This document shows, in pieces, positions 22,934-34,304 of a stretch of DNA of 64,000 bases. The stretch's first letter is position 1. Each line of letters starts with the position of its first letter. Made by a program: the position numbers and the translations under genes. The stretch lies in the NCBI GenBank assembly GCA_038503065.1, contig JBCAMK010000001.1, forward strand, positions 2,604,001-2,668,000. The letters run 5' to 3'. Below the pieces are notes generated by a model. That model was not told the origin of the DNA. It ran no database searches and was given only the letters and a program-made list of their open reading frames with translations. This stretch comes from Paragyromitra xinjiangensis (taxonomy: Eukaryota; Ascomycota; Pezizomycetes; Pezizales; Discinaceae).

Positions 22934-24465
22934 ATGTCCCCTGACGAGCTCCGAAACCTACCCGGTGGTAATGGTCCAGTACCGAGTAACGGAAGCTGGG
23001 GTGGATCGCCGGCGGGTTACTACCCACCCGGTTTTGTCCATCCGGCGGTTCATGATCCTAATTACGTTATCGAAAACCACGGAGCCTTTTTATTTCCTCT
23101 TACTGTTGCGCTTGTTGTATTAACGTCGGTGGTCGTTTTCGCTCGAGTGTTGTCCAGATTCATACTTCGGACTATCGGACTGGACGACTGGTTCATCATC
23201 GCAGCAACAGTTTGTAATCCTCCACCCACAAATAATTCATACAGTATCAACCCTGGGCTAATTCCTACAGCTAAGCACAGTAGCAGTTAGTGTGACCATT
23301 TGTTTAGCTGCTCTGAAGGGTGGAATTGGTAAACATTGGTATGATATATCGTGGCCGGAACGGGAATATGGGTCATATCAAGTTCGTGACCATACCTCGA
23401 AACCTCAACGGTTTAATCTAACCACTTTTTGAACCTACTAGATGATGGTAATTCACGGCGCCGTTTACACTTGCACGATCTTCTTCACGAAACTCTCGAT
23501 TTTGATTTTCCTTCGGAGGCTATTTCAGAATACGTCACAATGGATGGATAGGTTGATCATGGTGTATATCTACTTCAACTGTATCTTCTTTGTCGTTAGC
23601 GTCGTCTGTCTTTCGACATTGTACGATTTCTATCCTTTTGGGTTTTTGCATCAGGGTAAACCACTAACGTATCATCAATCCACACCAGAGATGCTTCATC
23701 AGGATTATTATATCCGATAGCAGGAATCCATCTAGCTCTCGAGATTGCAATCCTCATCCTCCCAGTCAGGATGATCTGGCGGTTAAAATTACCCTGGGGC
23801 CAGAAATTAATGTCAGTATTGATTTTAGCAACCGGCGGACTGTAAGCAACCCATCCTCGCTGTTCCACTCCGTCTTAAGGTTCTAACTTTCACCGGTACA
23901 GAGTATGCGTAGTCTCGGCACTCCGAATCCAAGTATTCGGTCCATATCTGAATGGGATAGACGAGTCATGTTAGTTGCCCCTCCCCCCTACCATTCATCT
24001 CCTACATCGTACTCACTGGCATGAATCCTCAAAGTCGTCAATAGGAAACTCTACCTCTTCGCAATCGTCGAATGCTCCCTTGGCATCCTCGCAGCATCAG
24101 CACCATCGATGAAATCCGCATGTACAAATTTCATGGACCCAAGCGTTCACTGGATGAAAAAGAATTTCTCATCCCGCACTTATGGCGGCGATTCGACAGA
24201 GAATTTAAGACCCAAATGCGCTATTAATATTTCCCAATGTAGGGAATCTTTGGCTTCGATTGAGGAGCGGAAAGAAGGTGTTCATGGAGTGGGGCCGGGG
24301 GATTTCGGCAATTTAAGGCCGGTTGATGAGGAAAGTGGTTTGAGTCAAGAAGAGCTTGAGACGAGGATACAGGCAGCGATAGAGTTGGGGTATCGGAATG
24401 ATGTGGACGATTCTAGGGTTGCGAGGGGATCTGTGGCGGAGCGTGGTCGGCTGGATGTTGTTTAA
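22934..24465 (+). CDS. Fungal rhodopsin-domain (PTH11-like) membrane protein
   Basis: Six exons: 22934-23213, 23281-23381, 23442-23655, 23703-23841, 23902-23969 and 24035-24465. All junctions keep phase, giving 410 aa. The protein is a seven-helix protein of the fungal rhodopsin-domain family, found beside PTH11-type receptors. Family signatures are VVVFARVLSRFILRTIGLDD followed by W, then KGGIGKHWYDIS, HGAVYTCTIFFTKLSILIFL, YPIAGIHLALEIAILILPVR followed by MIW, KLMSVLILATGGL, and LYLFAIVECSLGILAASAPS. The N-terminus before helix 1 is short and Gly/Pro-rich. The C-terminal 110 residues are cytoplasmic and charged. Ligand and function are not known for most members. The second intron uses a GTTCGT donor, slightly off consensus. 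Confidence 0.88.
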
Positions 24466-25829
24466 GGAGTTTGTTTCATGGTTTTGGTTTTTGTAATCTG
24501 GTTTAGACTGGTTTTGGGTAATGCAAGAGTGTGTACATATTTTTGGTTTGATGGCTGGTGGAGAAGTAATTATGAGTGGGTTAGGGTTTGCGCTCTTGGC
24601 GCTTCCTATTATTTGTCTCAGCCGGTAGTGGTTTTCGGAAAGTAGCTAATATATTTCGAAGCATTTGTTTTATTATTCTCTTCCGAGAAGCGTAGTATCT
24701 TTCTCAAGACTAGGGAAAAACCTGACCGCCTAGTCAGCAATAGCGCCTAGTTATTTACATGTATTTATGGCTCTATTAGGACGTATCTCACCAAGCATGA
24801 GACAATGCGATGATATGAATGGTTTGCAGAGACAGGAAGAGGGTTAGGGTTGGAACATTGAGGGGTGGTTTCTAAAAGCACCACCAAAGTACGCATTGGC
24901 CTAAGTACTCGCCACTTAAAAATCCTCCTGACGTACCCTCAAATCATCTCGATGCATTATGGGCCGGGATAATCCTGCATTTCAGCTCTTTGGCTCTTGA
25001 TCATACCTGCCGGATTAGTGGTAGCGCTGAGTCGTGTTTTACAAGTTCCGATAACTCGACAGCATTTGCGTCGGTCAATAGAACTGAGGCTGAAGATAAG
25101 GAACGCAAGTTTTTTCTATGTAATACATACCAGGATGTTGGTCGTCCTACTTTCCTCTATTCGAGAAATGGTATCACCATGTCTATAGCTATGCTTACTC
25201 CGGTTTCATCCAAAAACTTCTGGTGCAATGATGTTTGGCAACATGCGAATTTTGTATCACGCATGTCTCAAACTAGACCAACAGCGGCTAGGGGTAACAG
25301 ACTGGACTTCAACGCTTAACTACTTTATGGGAGATATGCTTTTCTTGATTCTAATTACTGGGTACAATGCTAAATAGTAATGCTAAACAGTAATGAGAAA
25401 ATGAAAACAATACACAAATATAGGAAGAAAATAAAAGGAAATAAAATAAAAGAAAAGAAAATAAAGTAGGAGAAAAGAAAAGAAAAGAAAAGAAAAGAAC
25501 AAATTGGGCCATAGAAACAAGGCCAATCCTCATCTAACCAGCCTTGCATACGGTTAAGGGTAGCCCGGAATACAAAGAAGTTATGAGAAAGACACGAGGG
25601 GAAAGGGGAAAGGGAAAACGGTGAGGGATTACGCTTATTAAAGCTGGACAATAAACCAAAAAGCATTCATCCGTAACCTATATAGTTTAACCTGGCAAAA
25701 TCCAGTTAAGGATAGTAATTGAAAAGAACGAGCAGCGAGAGATTTTCGGGGTGATGTCTGATGATCGAGAAATTAGCAATATACCTTAAAGACTAGAGCA
25801 AACTCACGAGGTTGCCTAGCGCAGCTTAT
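24466..25829. other. Intergenic, with A/G-rich low-complexity tract
   Basis: No gene supported. 25380-25500 is nearly pure purine (aaaagaaaat and aaaagaaaag repeats). A 109-codon forward frame at 24990-25319 is Ser/Thr/Asn-rich without recognisable motifs and is left uncalled. Confidence 0.4.
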
Positions 25830-27121
25830 TCAAACATTTTTGCTCGCTTTATATCGTTTGAGCCTCATCCACAGAACGTTCGGGATCATCGGTTCGGGGT
25901 CAGCACCGAACAGCCACAAGGTTTGCTGGCGAGTGTAACCGATTGTCTCCAAGTCATAGATCAAAGGGGTATATGAGGCGTGTCGCGGAAGGTATACTTT
26001 TTTAGGCTTTCGGTTGAAACATGGGTCGTTTTTCTCAGGAAGTTCGTTAATCATCCTTTCGAGCTCAGCTTCGCTGACTTTGGATCCGAAAACCCTTGGT
26101 TTTTTCTCGCGCTTAATTGGCGAACGGCGTGCCTGGCTTTTGTTATCCGAAGACGGGGATTGCTCTGGACCATGAGTCTCTGAGGAGCAAGGACAGCCAC
26201 TATCTTGGTCTTCAGATTCTTCCGCTGTCTCGTGATAACCTTTCTCGGAGTCAGCCACCACTTTTGGAACAACAAGACATAGTAATGGGCCACGCTTAGG
26301 GTCTCAATACTCACCTTTGGCCGATTCTGGCTCGTCCGCTTCACTCTGGTCGGTTTCCGAGGAGGATTCACGAGAGCGAGACTCTGGAATCACCGGGGTG
26401 TCTGTGTATGGAACCCGTGGCGGTGGAGAGGGGAATTTTCCATCAGGTCCTCGAGGGGGACCAAACCCTCCTCGCTCGAAAGTGATATACTTCCGTTTAT
26501 CTAGCTCAGATGAAGGAGTTAGCAAATTTCGAGTCGATATATAGAAGCATCACTTTGCGAGCAAGACCTTTAGGATGATAAGGGTCTAGGATGATAAGGG
26601 TCTAGGAGGAAAAAGTGTTTAGGCGAGAGACTTACCTGCAGCTTCGAGAGCTGCCAATTCAGATTCGGTTTCAGAAATATCAGAGCCCGAATCCGAAGAA
26701 CTATCATCATCAGAAGATGTGTCATCAGATTCTTCATCGATAGTGGGTTTTAATTTTGTTTGAGCAGGAACTGTAGGAGCGATTTTCTCAACCACTCTCG
26801 TTTCTGCCTTGCTTCGCTGAGTAGGAGGATCTAAGAGATAAGTATTAGTTGCTATAGAAATCAGATGAACTTCTAGGTTAAAGTGAGAGATTTCATCATA
26901 CTATGAACGGGATGAGGTTCTTCCGTATACCCGTTTCCATCCTCTACTGTCTGAGGCTTCTGTCCACAGCAGGACTCCTCTGCTAGCTTACGCCTGTTCG
27001 AGGCACACGCGCCTACACGCCGATATTTATTCGGATGATCGTTTTTAGCAGAGCTCGGGCTTCCTTCCGGTTCGAAGTTTCGCTTTCCGAGCGTAGGTTT
27101 AATCGTTTTGCAGGACTTCAT
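25830..27121 (-). CDS. Hypothetical acidic Ser-rich protein, four exons
   Basis: Exons, in order, are 27121-26902, 26830-26636, about 26525-26315 and 26260-25830. Three of the junctions carry GT/AG ends and keep phase; the acceptor of exon 3 is unresolved. The protein starts MKSCKTIKPTLGKRNF, is basic and Cys-containing in exon 1, strongly acidic and Ser-rich in exon 2 (DDTSSDDDSSSDSGSD), and Pro/Gly-rich in exon 3. Exon 4 ends in a more structured part with PKKVYLPRHASYTPLIYDLE and GYTRQQTLWLFGADPEP. The composition suggests a nuclear, largely disordered protein. No family recognised. The intron before exon 3 contains a 16-bp direct repeat (26573-26604). Confidence 0.6.
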
Positions 27122-27518
27122 AGATGCTAGATATTCGTCCGTTCTTTTTAATAGAATTGGAGAGATGCGTATTGATGAAGTTCGTTATCTATTAGGAAGG
27201 ATCTGCAGAAGATTGAAGAGGGAAGAGGATACGGTGTGATAACGGCGGAGGAATGCACATACATTTAAACCCTCAGCCAAGAACACAGTGAATAGAAATT
27301 TACTAGTAGAGCCGACTTGTAATGACTCGTATGTATGTTCAAGTTGTGTTAACGTTGGCTTTTGAATTAGTAGCCGGCCAATGGATGGTAATTAATCTTT
27401 GGACGAGATGGCTGGTTGGAAGCTAGGGTTTGGCACTAGCCGAGTTGGGCGGGGATAAAGAAGTAGAATCTGCGACGCTAAGTAGATCATAGAATTTCAT
27501 ATAGAATCCGCTATACTA

Positions 27519-27583
27519 GGATTAGTTGGCTCTATTCAAGTTGAATCTTTTTTCACTGTAGAATATATTCAACCAACATTCTC
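27519..27583. repeat. Direct repeat flanking a degenerate gene copy, copy 1
   Basis: ggattagttggctct ... gttgaat ... ctgtag ... attcaaccaac ending in ttct. The same ordered words occur at 28762-28823 on the same strand. The two copies bracket the decayed gene copy at 27900-28530. Confidence 0.65.
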
Positions 27584-27604
27584 AAGTGTAAGTCTACGTA
27601 AGGG

Positions 27605-27730
27605 GACTTTTTTGTATGTATGTCACTGCAATAATTTTCGGTGAAATTTTTGCTACTTTTCAGCCGACCAGGCTTGCTTGATTTTAAGATTAAGGATATT
27701 CGTGAAATCACATGTAAGTACAAAAAAGTC
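27605..27730. mobile_element. Small inverted-repeat element (MITE-like)
   Basis: GACTTTTTTGTATGTATGTCA on the left pairs with GACTTTTTTGTACTTACATG, inverted, on the right. The interior is 80 bp, non-coding. No target duplication was identified, so assignment to a transposon class is open. Confidence 0.5.
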
Positions 27731-27899
27731 AGCCATACTAGAGAGAGATCGCTTTTACGTCACCAACCCATTATCCCTATCATACAAAAACTTTAACCAG
27801 CAAACCGGGGGCAGAAGGAAGAAGGAAAGCTAAGACTAAAGAAAAAGGGGATTACTAAAGTGTATTCCGTAGCCTCTCTTATCCGCGCACGAGCTGCTG

Positions 27900-28530
27900 C
27901 GTTTTCAGCTATTCAAAGCCTAAGCCCCACCAAAAGAAGGACCGTTCGGCGCTGCTGATACCATGGTCCGCGTTACGGCCCAACCTATGGTTTTTGAGAT
28001 TCCGCATTGCAGAATCCCATCCCTCTGCGCTGGGTTCGAAAGAGATCCTGGTGATCAGACGCCTCCCTTTTGAGCGAGCAGAGTGAATCCGACGATCAAG
28101 TTTCCCAACGGGATATTGAAGACAGGAAGAATACCGTTGCGGAGGAATCGTTTAGAGGAATTGTTGTAGTCGGCCCGCCAGGGGCGAGTTGTCTCCGTGA
28201 CCCAGATACCGTGATGGTTTGGGGATCGTATTTCCTTGTTGATCCGTATTTGAAATTTGACGTTGATAGGCCCTGAGTCAATACAGTGTTGGTACTCGAC
28301 GGTCGAGATTCTCAGAATGAGGTGTAGGTTCAGGAGGAGCTAGTGTCTTCCATGAAGTGGTCGTGGTCTTTGTCTTCAGGGAATGCCTCGTTGAAGGACC
28401 TGATGCGAGCGTTGGAAATATGGCTACTCATTCTTTCTGGTAATATCTTCGGTTGCGCTATCCGTGCGTGTATTGTGAATGGTATAGATTTAGTTCAAGA
28501 TAATATGTTGAATCGATTCGTAAGGATTAG
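27900..28530 (-). pseudogene. Degenerate copy of the 29206-29838 gene
   Basis: Aligned by eye, this segment follows the gene at 29206-29838 along most of its length. Examples are caccaaaagaaggaccg against caccaaaagaagaaccg, gatattgaagacaggaagaa against aatattgaaggcaggaagga, and tttgaaatttgacgttgata against cttgaaatttaacattaata. Indels and stops break the reverse frame throughout, so no protein is expected. Similar flanks suggest that the duplication included the 3' untranslated part. The forward frames seen here are antisense shadows. Confidence 0.8.
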
Positions 28531-28761
28531 TGGATCGTAGGAACCCGGTTTTCGAGCCACTAGGGATTAATGATTTGTGGTAGGGTTTCGTTGGATGACG
28601 GGACTAACCCAACCTACGAAATAGCAGACTTATGGGTGTATGAGTTGTCCTTCGTGTGTTTGTACGGCGACTGCTTATTTCTTCAGAATTGGCATTACTA
28701 GGGTTCTTCCTTAGGATCACATGGCCTATGGCCTGACGCTGTCATATACGAAAGTAGCGTG

Positions 28762-28823
28762 GGATTAGTTGGCTCTGTTGAATTATTTTGGCTGTAGGTT
28801 ACTGTATTCAACCAACGTTCTTT
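28762..28823. repeat. Direct repeat flanking a degenerate gene copy, copy 2
   Basis: Second copy of the ggattagttggctct...attcaaccaac block seen at 27519-27583. Confidence 0.65.
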
Positions 28824-29205
28824 AGGGCAGATCAGTACTGCTGCAGTATAGAACAGCTTGGTCGCTATCGAGTAATTTAGTATACCTACATGTATACACC
28901 CGGGGCTGATTCCAGGTTAATCGATTCGCCCTTTGTGAATTTCATTTGGAGGATCTGTACGGCGATTCGAGCGTTTGATTTTTGTATCAAAGTTACGTAT
29001 ACATGTTTAAATCACGACTGGACTACTGGCAGCTCGTTTTATCCGTTTGGAGATGGTTTCTGACTAATTTTACAGCAATGAGGAAGAACCATCCTGCAAA
29101 TATACGCGAACTAGAAAAATGAGGACTAGAGAGGAGAGAAAGAGGTAGCGGAGGGGGAATTCGTAAAAGCGAACTCTACAGTATCTCTTGCGGTCATCCA
29201 GCAGT

Positions 29206-29838
29206 TCAAAGACTTAGTTTCACCAAAAGAAGAACCGTGTCAGCACTGCTAATGCCACGATCGACATTACGACCAAACCCATGCTGTCTGAGATGTTGAA
29301 TAGCCGTCGCCCATTCGTCCACATTGGCATTAAAAGAAACGGTAGCGGTCAAGCGCCCCTCCTTCTTAGCGATCATAGTAAATCCGGTGATGAGAACACC
29401 CGATGAAATATTGAAGGCAGGAAGGATCCCATTCGTGACGAAGGATTCGAAGGAGTTGCGGTATTCAGCCCACCAAAGGCGGGTGGTCTCCGAGAGCCAG
29501 ACATTGTGATCGTTGCTTGAAATGACTGTCTGCTTGCTTATGCGGACTTGAAATTTAACATTAATAGGCTTTTCATTAATGTAATTTTCATATTCGGCGG
29601 TTGAGATGTTGGGAATAGTATATTCGTTCCTATTTGGATCCGGAAGGGAGTCGGTATTTTCTTGAAGTTCCGTGGCATTCGCATCCATGGCGGTAGGAAA
29701 CGCGTGGCTAAAGGAGCCAAAGATATAATTATTGGGGATGGAGTTGTGATTGTTCATGGCGTCGGATATTGCTCTCGTTGCTTGTATTAATTTGGAATAA
29801 ACGCTCCGTGCAGTTGGGATTAGAGGGACTTGGTGCAA
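29206..29838 (-). CDS. Hypothetical protein, intact member of a duplicated pair
   Basis: A 210-codon open frame beginning MHQVPLIPTARSVYSKLIQA. Its composition is that of a globular protein, for example PINVKFQVRISKQTVISSND, TTRLWWAEYRNSFESFVTNG, SSGVLITGFTMIAKKEGRL and GISSADTVLLLVKLSL. No family recognised. An overlapping reverse frame from 29944 (MPLSTSLFILIVIRAIKLLT, hydrophobic) would add a signal anchor if joined near 29800 by a one-base shift or an unseen intron, so the true start is uncertain. A decayed copy lies 0.7 kb downstream. The intact reading of this copy against a broken sibling suggests it was kept under selection, though that is inference. Confidence 0.55.
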   Translation of the reverse strand: MHQVPLIPTARSVYSKLIQATRAISDAMNNHNSIPNNYIFGSFSHAFPTAMDANATELQENTDSLPDPNRNEYTIPNISTAEYENYINEKPINVKFQVRISKQTVISSNDHNVWLSETTRLWWAEYRNSFESFVTNGILPAFNISSGVLITGFTMIAKKEGRLTATVSFNANVDEWATAIQHLRQHGFGRNVDRGISSADTVLLLVKLSL

Positions 29839-30033
29839 TAATCTGCGGTAAGGTGAGGAGGAATACGGTAGTGAATAGGAATATTGTAAGAAGTTTAATA
29901 GCCCGGATCACTATAAGGATGAACAGTGATGTGGAGAGGGGCACGCTATTTAAGGAGCAATCAACTTGTGGGCGAGTCAGTAGGCCTTGGCATAGCTTGA
30001 AAAGTGACTGCTTGTTGCCCAGTCCCTCCCACT

Positions 30034-30322
30034 CAGCTTACTGCGTACCGTAGACTCTGGTGTACTAAAAAGCTCGGTGGCTCTCCGGGGGGTTTTTTCT
30101 GCTCGGGGAGGTTTCTCCCCTCTGAAGGTACAAGTACTTCTGTGGGATTTCCTCACAAACTTAAGTATCAAATTACCCTCCCGAAAAACCCCAAAAACTG
30201 GATCTTTTTTTTACCTTCCATAGCCCCCCAAGGACCTCCCGAAGACCTGAAGCCCCGAGAAAGGCCCGAACAGAACTCGGTGGTGTAAGTACATTAGCCT
30301 CTACGATGCGTAGCGCCAGCTG
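30034..30322. mobile_element. Inverted-repeat element, family A copy 1
   Basis: The left end CAGCTTACTGCGTACCGTAG and the right end, inverted, CAGCTGGCGCTACGCATCGT match imperfectly. The left end nearly equals the end of the element at 42215-42462. Internal blocks are also shared with that element: ctgaaggtacaa and gatttcctcacaaacttaag. No coding capacity. Confidence 0.6.
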
Positions 30323-32431
30323 CAGGTAGTAGGGGATTGGAACAAGCCTAGCTTATTCCCCACGCAAGAAATCCTATGATTCCTGCATTTTTCACTCTTA
30401 AAAACTTCCAAAACATATTAATCTTGTCTCCGTTTTGGCTCAAGGACACTGTGATAAACTGCTCAGTAACTACACCTACTTCTATCCCCCACGTCTTCCG
30501 TAGGATAACTTTTAGCCTTGGAACCGTACAATAAATGTCATTATTGATATCATCTTATACTCACTCGTTAAAAGGCGCGGTAGATGCGCCACTCAAACCT
30601 CGCGACATCTAGCAGGTATTTCTGAGTAACTCTCGATCTCAGCTGATGTCGAAAACTCGACTTGCCATAGTTCTTGACGTCTCTTGCTATATTGCTCGCT
30701 TGCCGCCAGAAACTAATCCGTCATCCCGGCCGCCAGTAGCTGGTTGAAAGCCTTCATCGTCAGCAATTTGCATGGTTATTTCGTAGGAACATTGCTGAGA
30801 TTTCTACAGCTTTCAAACCCAAAAATACTAGGCTCTATCGATAACCTTAGGCCCCGCATACCCAGACAGGCCTCCCGTCATAATTTCTACCGCTCAAACG
30901 AAGGGCACCTTTTAACGAGGTCAATCACAGGCAAGTGCTAGAATGGCCATTCTGTAAACCCCAAAATTGTCAACTGCGGTATGAGTAGCTAAGAGGAAGC
31001 TGACTAATCAACGCTGCCAGCTCTAGCCCTAACATCTATAAGTACCTCAAGTTCTATTCGCTCACTAGTCGTTCTTTGACTCCTAAGAACTGAAAATACT
31101 CCGTCGTTTAGCAAAGGATGGCCACGGTTTATGTTATATCCGTGCCGCGGCACCAGACCGCGTTTCTCAGCTTGCAAGACCCTTTTAATCGTATTTACGT
31201 ATACGTGCCAAAGCCCATTCATCGTTTCCGTCGAGAGCACACAGGTATATGAAATACTTCGTCTTATCAGACTTATATTACTTCATTTCCTCCATCTGTC
31301 TCCAATACTATATATAACTCATCTCCTTATGTTGCATGTGCAGCTAACCGTAGCCTTTTGATGCACTAGAATTCAGTTGCTAGCCCGCCCCCCACCATCT
31401 CTTCCTTCATTCCCGCACAAGATACCAGGTCCGGTGCTCCCGACCGACGAGTAATTCAGAGGTCTCATTCAGCGCAATGGCGGTCGTGGAAGCGTTCGGC
31501 CAACCCTAGCCCTACCGTCTGGCTCCGGGGCATCGAATCATAGCCATGTGGGTGTGCATATCTCTCGGAAAATTAAGCCTGGTTAGGACGTGTCTCTTCG
31601 GCTCCAAATACTTACAGGTAATCGACAGTTAGCAACTACCTCAACCACATGCTATCTCTATTGGAGGGGGAGTGGTAGAGAAATATCAATTACTCGAGTT
31701 TTATAGGCTTGGAGTACTCAGACTCTATCTTCGAGGTCAAGTGACCTGTCCATAATGCGAAGCCTACATCAAAACCCACCCCCTCCATTCAAAGATATTG
31801 AGACTCTTTATTGATCTTGCTTTTTCTCGGAAGCTAGAATGGCTTTGACTGTCTATCCCCGGGCCTACTTATCTGTTTTCAGCTTAAACTGCATCTCTTC
31901 CCGTGGGTTTCTCTTCCCGCACAACCGATCAAATATTAAAAAGGATATAGGGCTCGCAGTTTCCTGCTTTTGGCCCTGAGTTGCACAAATTCTACACCTA
32001 ACTGCCGCGGCCGGGAGCAGGCGAACTTCGTAATTCGCCGATCCGAAGACACGTACCCGCAGCTGGTCTAGGATGACGGTGAAAAAAACTGCCTCAGGCA
32101 TATATACTTTTGTTGAGTCTCAGCCCTTGGCTCGAACGGAATCGGACGCTTATGCATTCTAAATTGCGTATCTAGATCTGACCCGAATGTTGTGTATCCA
32201 CTGGGGGCAAAAGCATTGATCTATAGGATAGATGCGGGTCTGGATTTCGCACAGCTAACTCGTATAGGAGGTTTCATAGCTGATGCATGTAGATCTGAAA
32301 ATGCAGTTGATTACCTTCGTGGCAGGGCTCCAACTACTGCACAACCTCGCATCCAAAGCAGACTCGTATAAGTTCGACTCCATCCACATGGTCCAAATTA
32401 CAGGAAACAATAACTATCACTGGCCTTCGTA
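30323..32431. other. Gene-free stretch
   Basis: No supportable gene over 2.1 kb. Two reverse frames have some protein-like composition but no known motif: 31004-31240 (RHGYNINRGHPLLNDGVFSV) and 31865-32101 (LDQLRVRVFGSANYEVRLLP). They may be remnants. Confidence 0.4.
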
Positions 32432-34304
32432 ATGTCATATTGGCACCAACTACAGCCCCCGATCTCGATCTCGGCATTGCTCTCCGCAAAAATTATACTC
32501 TATGTCTGTGGCGCGGTATTTTTAGTGCTGTATAGGCTTTACATGCACCCGATATCTCGATTTCCTGGGCCAAAGTTAGCAGCAGCTACTGGATGGTACC
32601 GAACATACTACGACGTCTGGTTGGGAGGAGAAATGACAAGACAAACGATGGAGCTGCATAAACAATATGGTAGGTATTACAATAGTAGCTGAGAAATCTA
32701 TACCTTTGGCTGATGCATTAAAAAGGACCCATTATTAGAGTCGGCCCCAACGATGTGATTATGAACTCCTTACGATACTGCTAAGAGTCTTCTCTAATGC
32801 ACTCGGTCTTTAGCTCCATTTCAGTGACCCCAAGGCATACCATACGATATATAGTGGCAATTCGAAGCTCCTCAAACAGCCTTTCCTCTACGCTTCCTTT
32901 AGTGCCGATGAGTCTTCCGTTGCATACATCGACCCTAAAGCTGCGCGGGGTCGAAGAGACGTTCTAAGTCCACTATTTTCTCGACGGGCAATAATTTCCT
33001 TGGAATGGCTAATCGTGGAGAAGGTAGTTTATCGGAACTGTCACCCCCCAAGAGGCCAAAGATGTAGGTTGTAACTAACATCTCTAGTTCGATAAATTAT
33101 GCGAGAGATTGGGCGAATGGAGTGGCTCTAGCGAGTCTGTAAATCTCTTTTCCGCGTTTCGTTCTGCCACGGTTGACATTATCACCGCATTTTGTTTCGC
33201 ACAGAGTATGAATGCTTTGGACGATAAGAAATTTCGAGCACCGATATTGAAAACGATGGAAGCCGCAACGCAAATTGTCAATGTTTTTAAGCATTTCCCA
33301 CTGATTAAGACGATTGTAGTGGATAGTCCTCCATGGCTCTCCCAAATGATCCCGGCCACCGAGGGGTTCTCAAAAATGAGACAGGTATTTCAGTGATAGG
33401 AAACCCTGTATTAAAAAATCATCAGCTAAATGTGAGGATTTTCTAGGTCCTCGATGAGCAAGTTGATTCCCTGTGTGCGAATCCAGAGGACCTCAATAAT
33501 GCCCCTCACCCTATCATTTACCACCGTTTGTTAGACCCCGACATCAAGGGTGCCTCTGCTGCCCCAGCATCAGAAAAGAGTCTCAAGGGAGAAGCACAAA
33601 CATTGTTGTTTGCAGGGAGTGACACTGTCGGGCATGCTCTCTCAGTTGGGGTATTTGAAATCCTCGAGAGACCGGTAGTTTATAAGAAACTCGTAGCGGA
33701 ACTAAAAGAAGCATGGCCAACTTTGAACAAGGCTCCTAAATTTCAGGACTTGGAGAAGCTGCCATACCTGGTATAAAATTCTTGGAGAATCGCGGAATTA
33801 ATAGGCTTTTGCTATGCTGACTGTTATAGAGCGCCGTAATCAAGGAGAGCTTGAGATTCTCACACGGGGCTGTATCATCGTTACCGAGAGTCGTACCAGC
33901 TTTAGGAACGATCATTTCCGGAGAGTTCATTCCCGGCGGGGTATCATCGATTCTTTTTCCGAGAAGTTCCTCCGCGCTAACGATCGCTTAGGTTGTGGTT
34001 TCAATGGCTGCTCCAATCGTCCATGCGAACGAAGAAGTGTTTCCAGACAGCCAAAACTTCGTTCCTGAGCGCTGGTTAGGGCCAGATTCACAAGCCCTCG
34101 AGAAATATCTAGTTTCTTTCTCTAAGGGCCCCAGGCAATGTCTAGGAATGAAGTATATATATATCCCTTTCCAATTCTCTCGCGGATAGACAATGAGTTA
34201 TTCTAACGAACCTCACTAGTTTGGCATACTGTGAGCTGTATACAGGATTTTCTAGGATCTTCCGAAGATTCGAGCTCAGGCTTCACGGAACGAAGTACGT
34301 TTAA
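32432..34304 (+). CDS. Cytochrome P450 monooxygenase
   Basis: Eight exons: 32432-32669, 32726-32754, 32814-33023, 33088-33384, 33447-33770, 33830-33940, 33992-34152 and 34220-34304. All joins keep phase and give 484 aa, normal for the superfamily. An N-terminal membrane anchor (ILYVCGAVFLVLYRLY) precedes the proline hinge HPISRFPGPK. Also seen are the I-helix oxygen-binding AGSDTVGHA (A-G-x-D-T), the K-helix ESLR, the PERW block and the haem loop FSKGPRQCLG with its Cys ligand. It is an ER enzyme using NADPH-P450 reductase. The substrate cannot be told from sequence, and no biosynthetic core gene lies nearby. The second exon is only 29 nt. Confidence 0.92.

Larger units (their letters stand above)
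27122..27894. other. Intergenic with small inverted-repeat element
   Basis: No gene. It contains a 126-bp inverted-repeat unit at 27605-27730 and one copy of a flanking repeat (27519-27583) that recurs at 28762-28823. Confidence 0.45.

Noticed and set aside
25351..25666. Reverse frames rich in Phe/Ser/Leu
   Set aside because: Product of the purine-rich low-complexity tract; no conserved motif.
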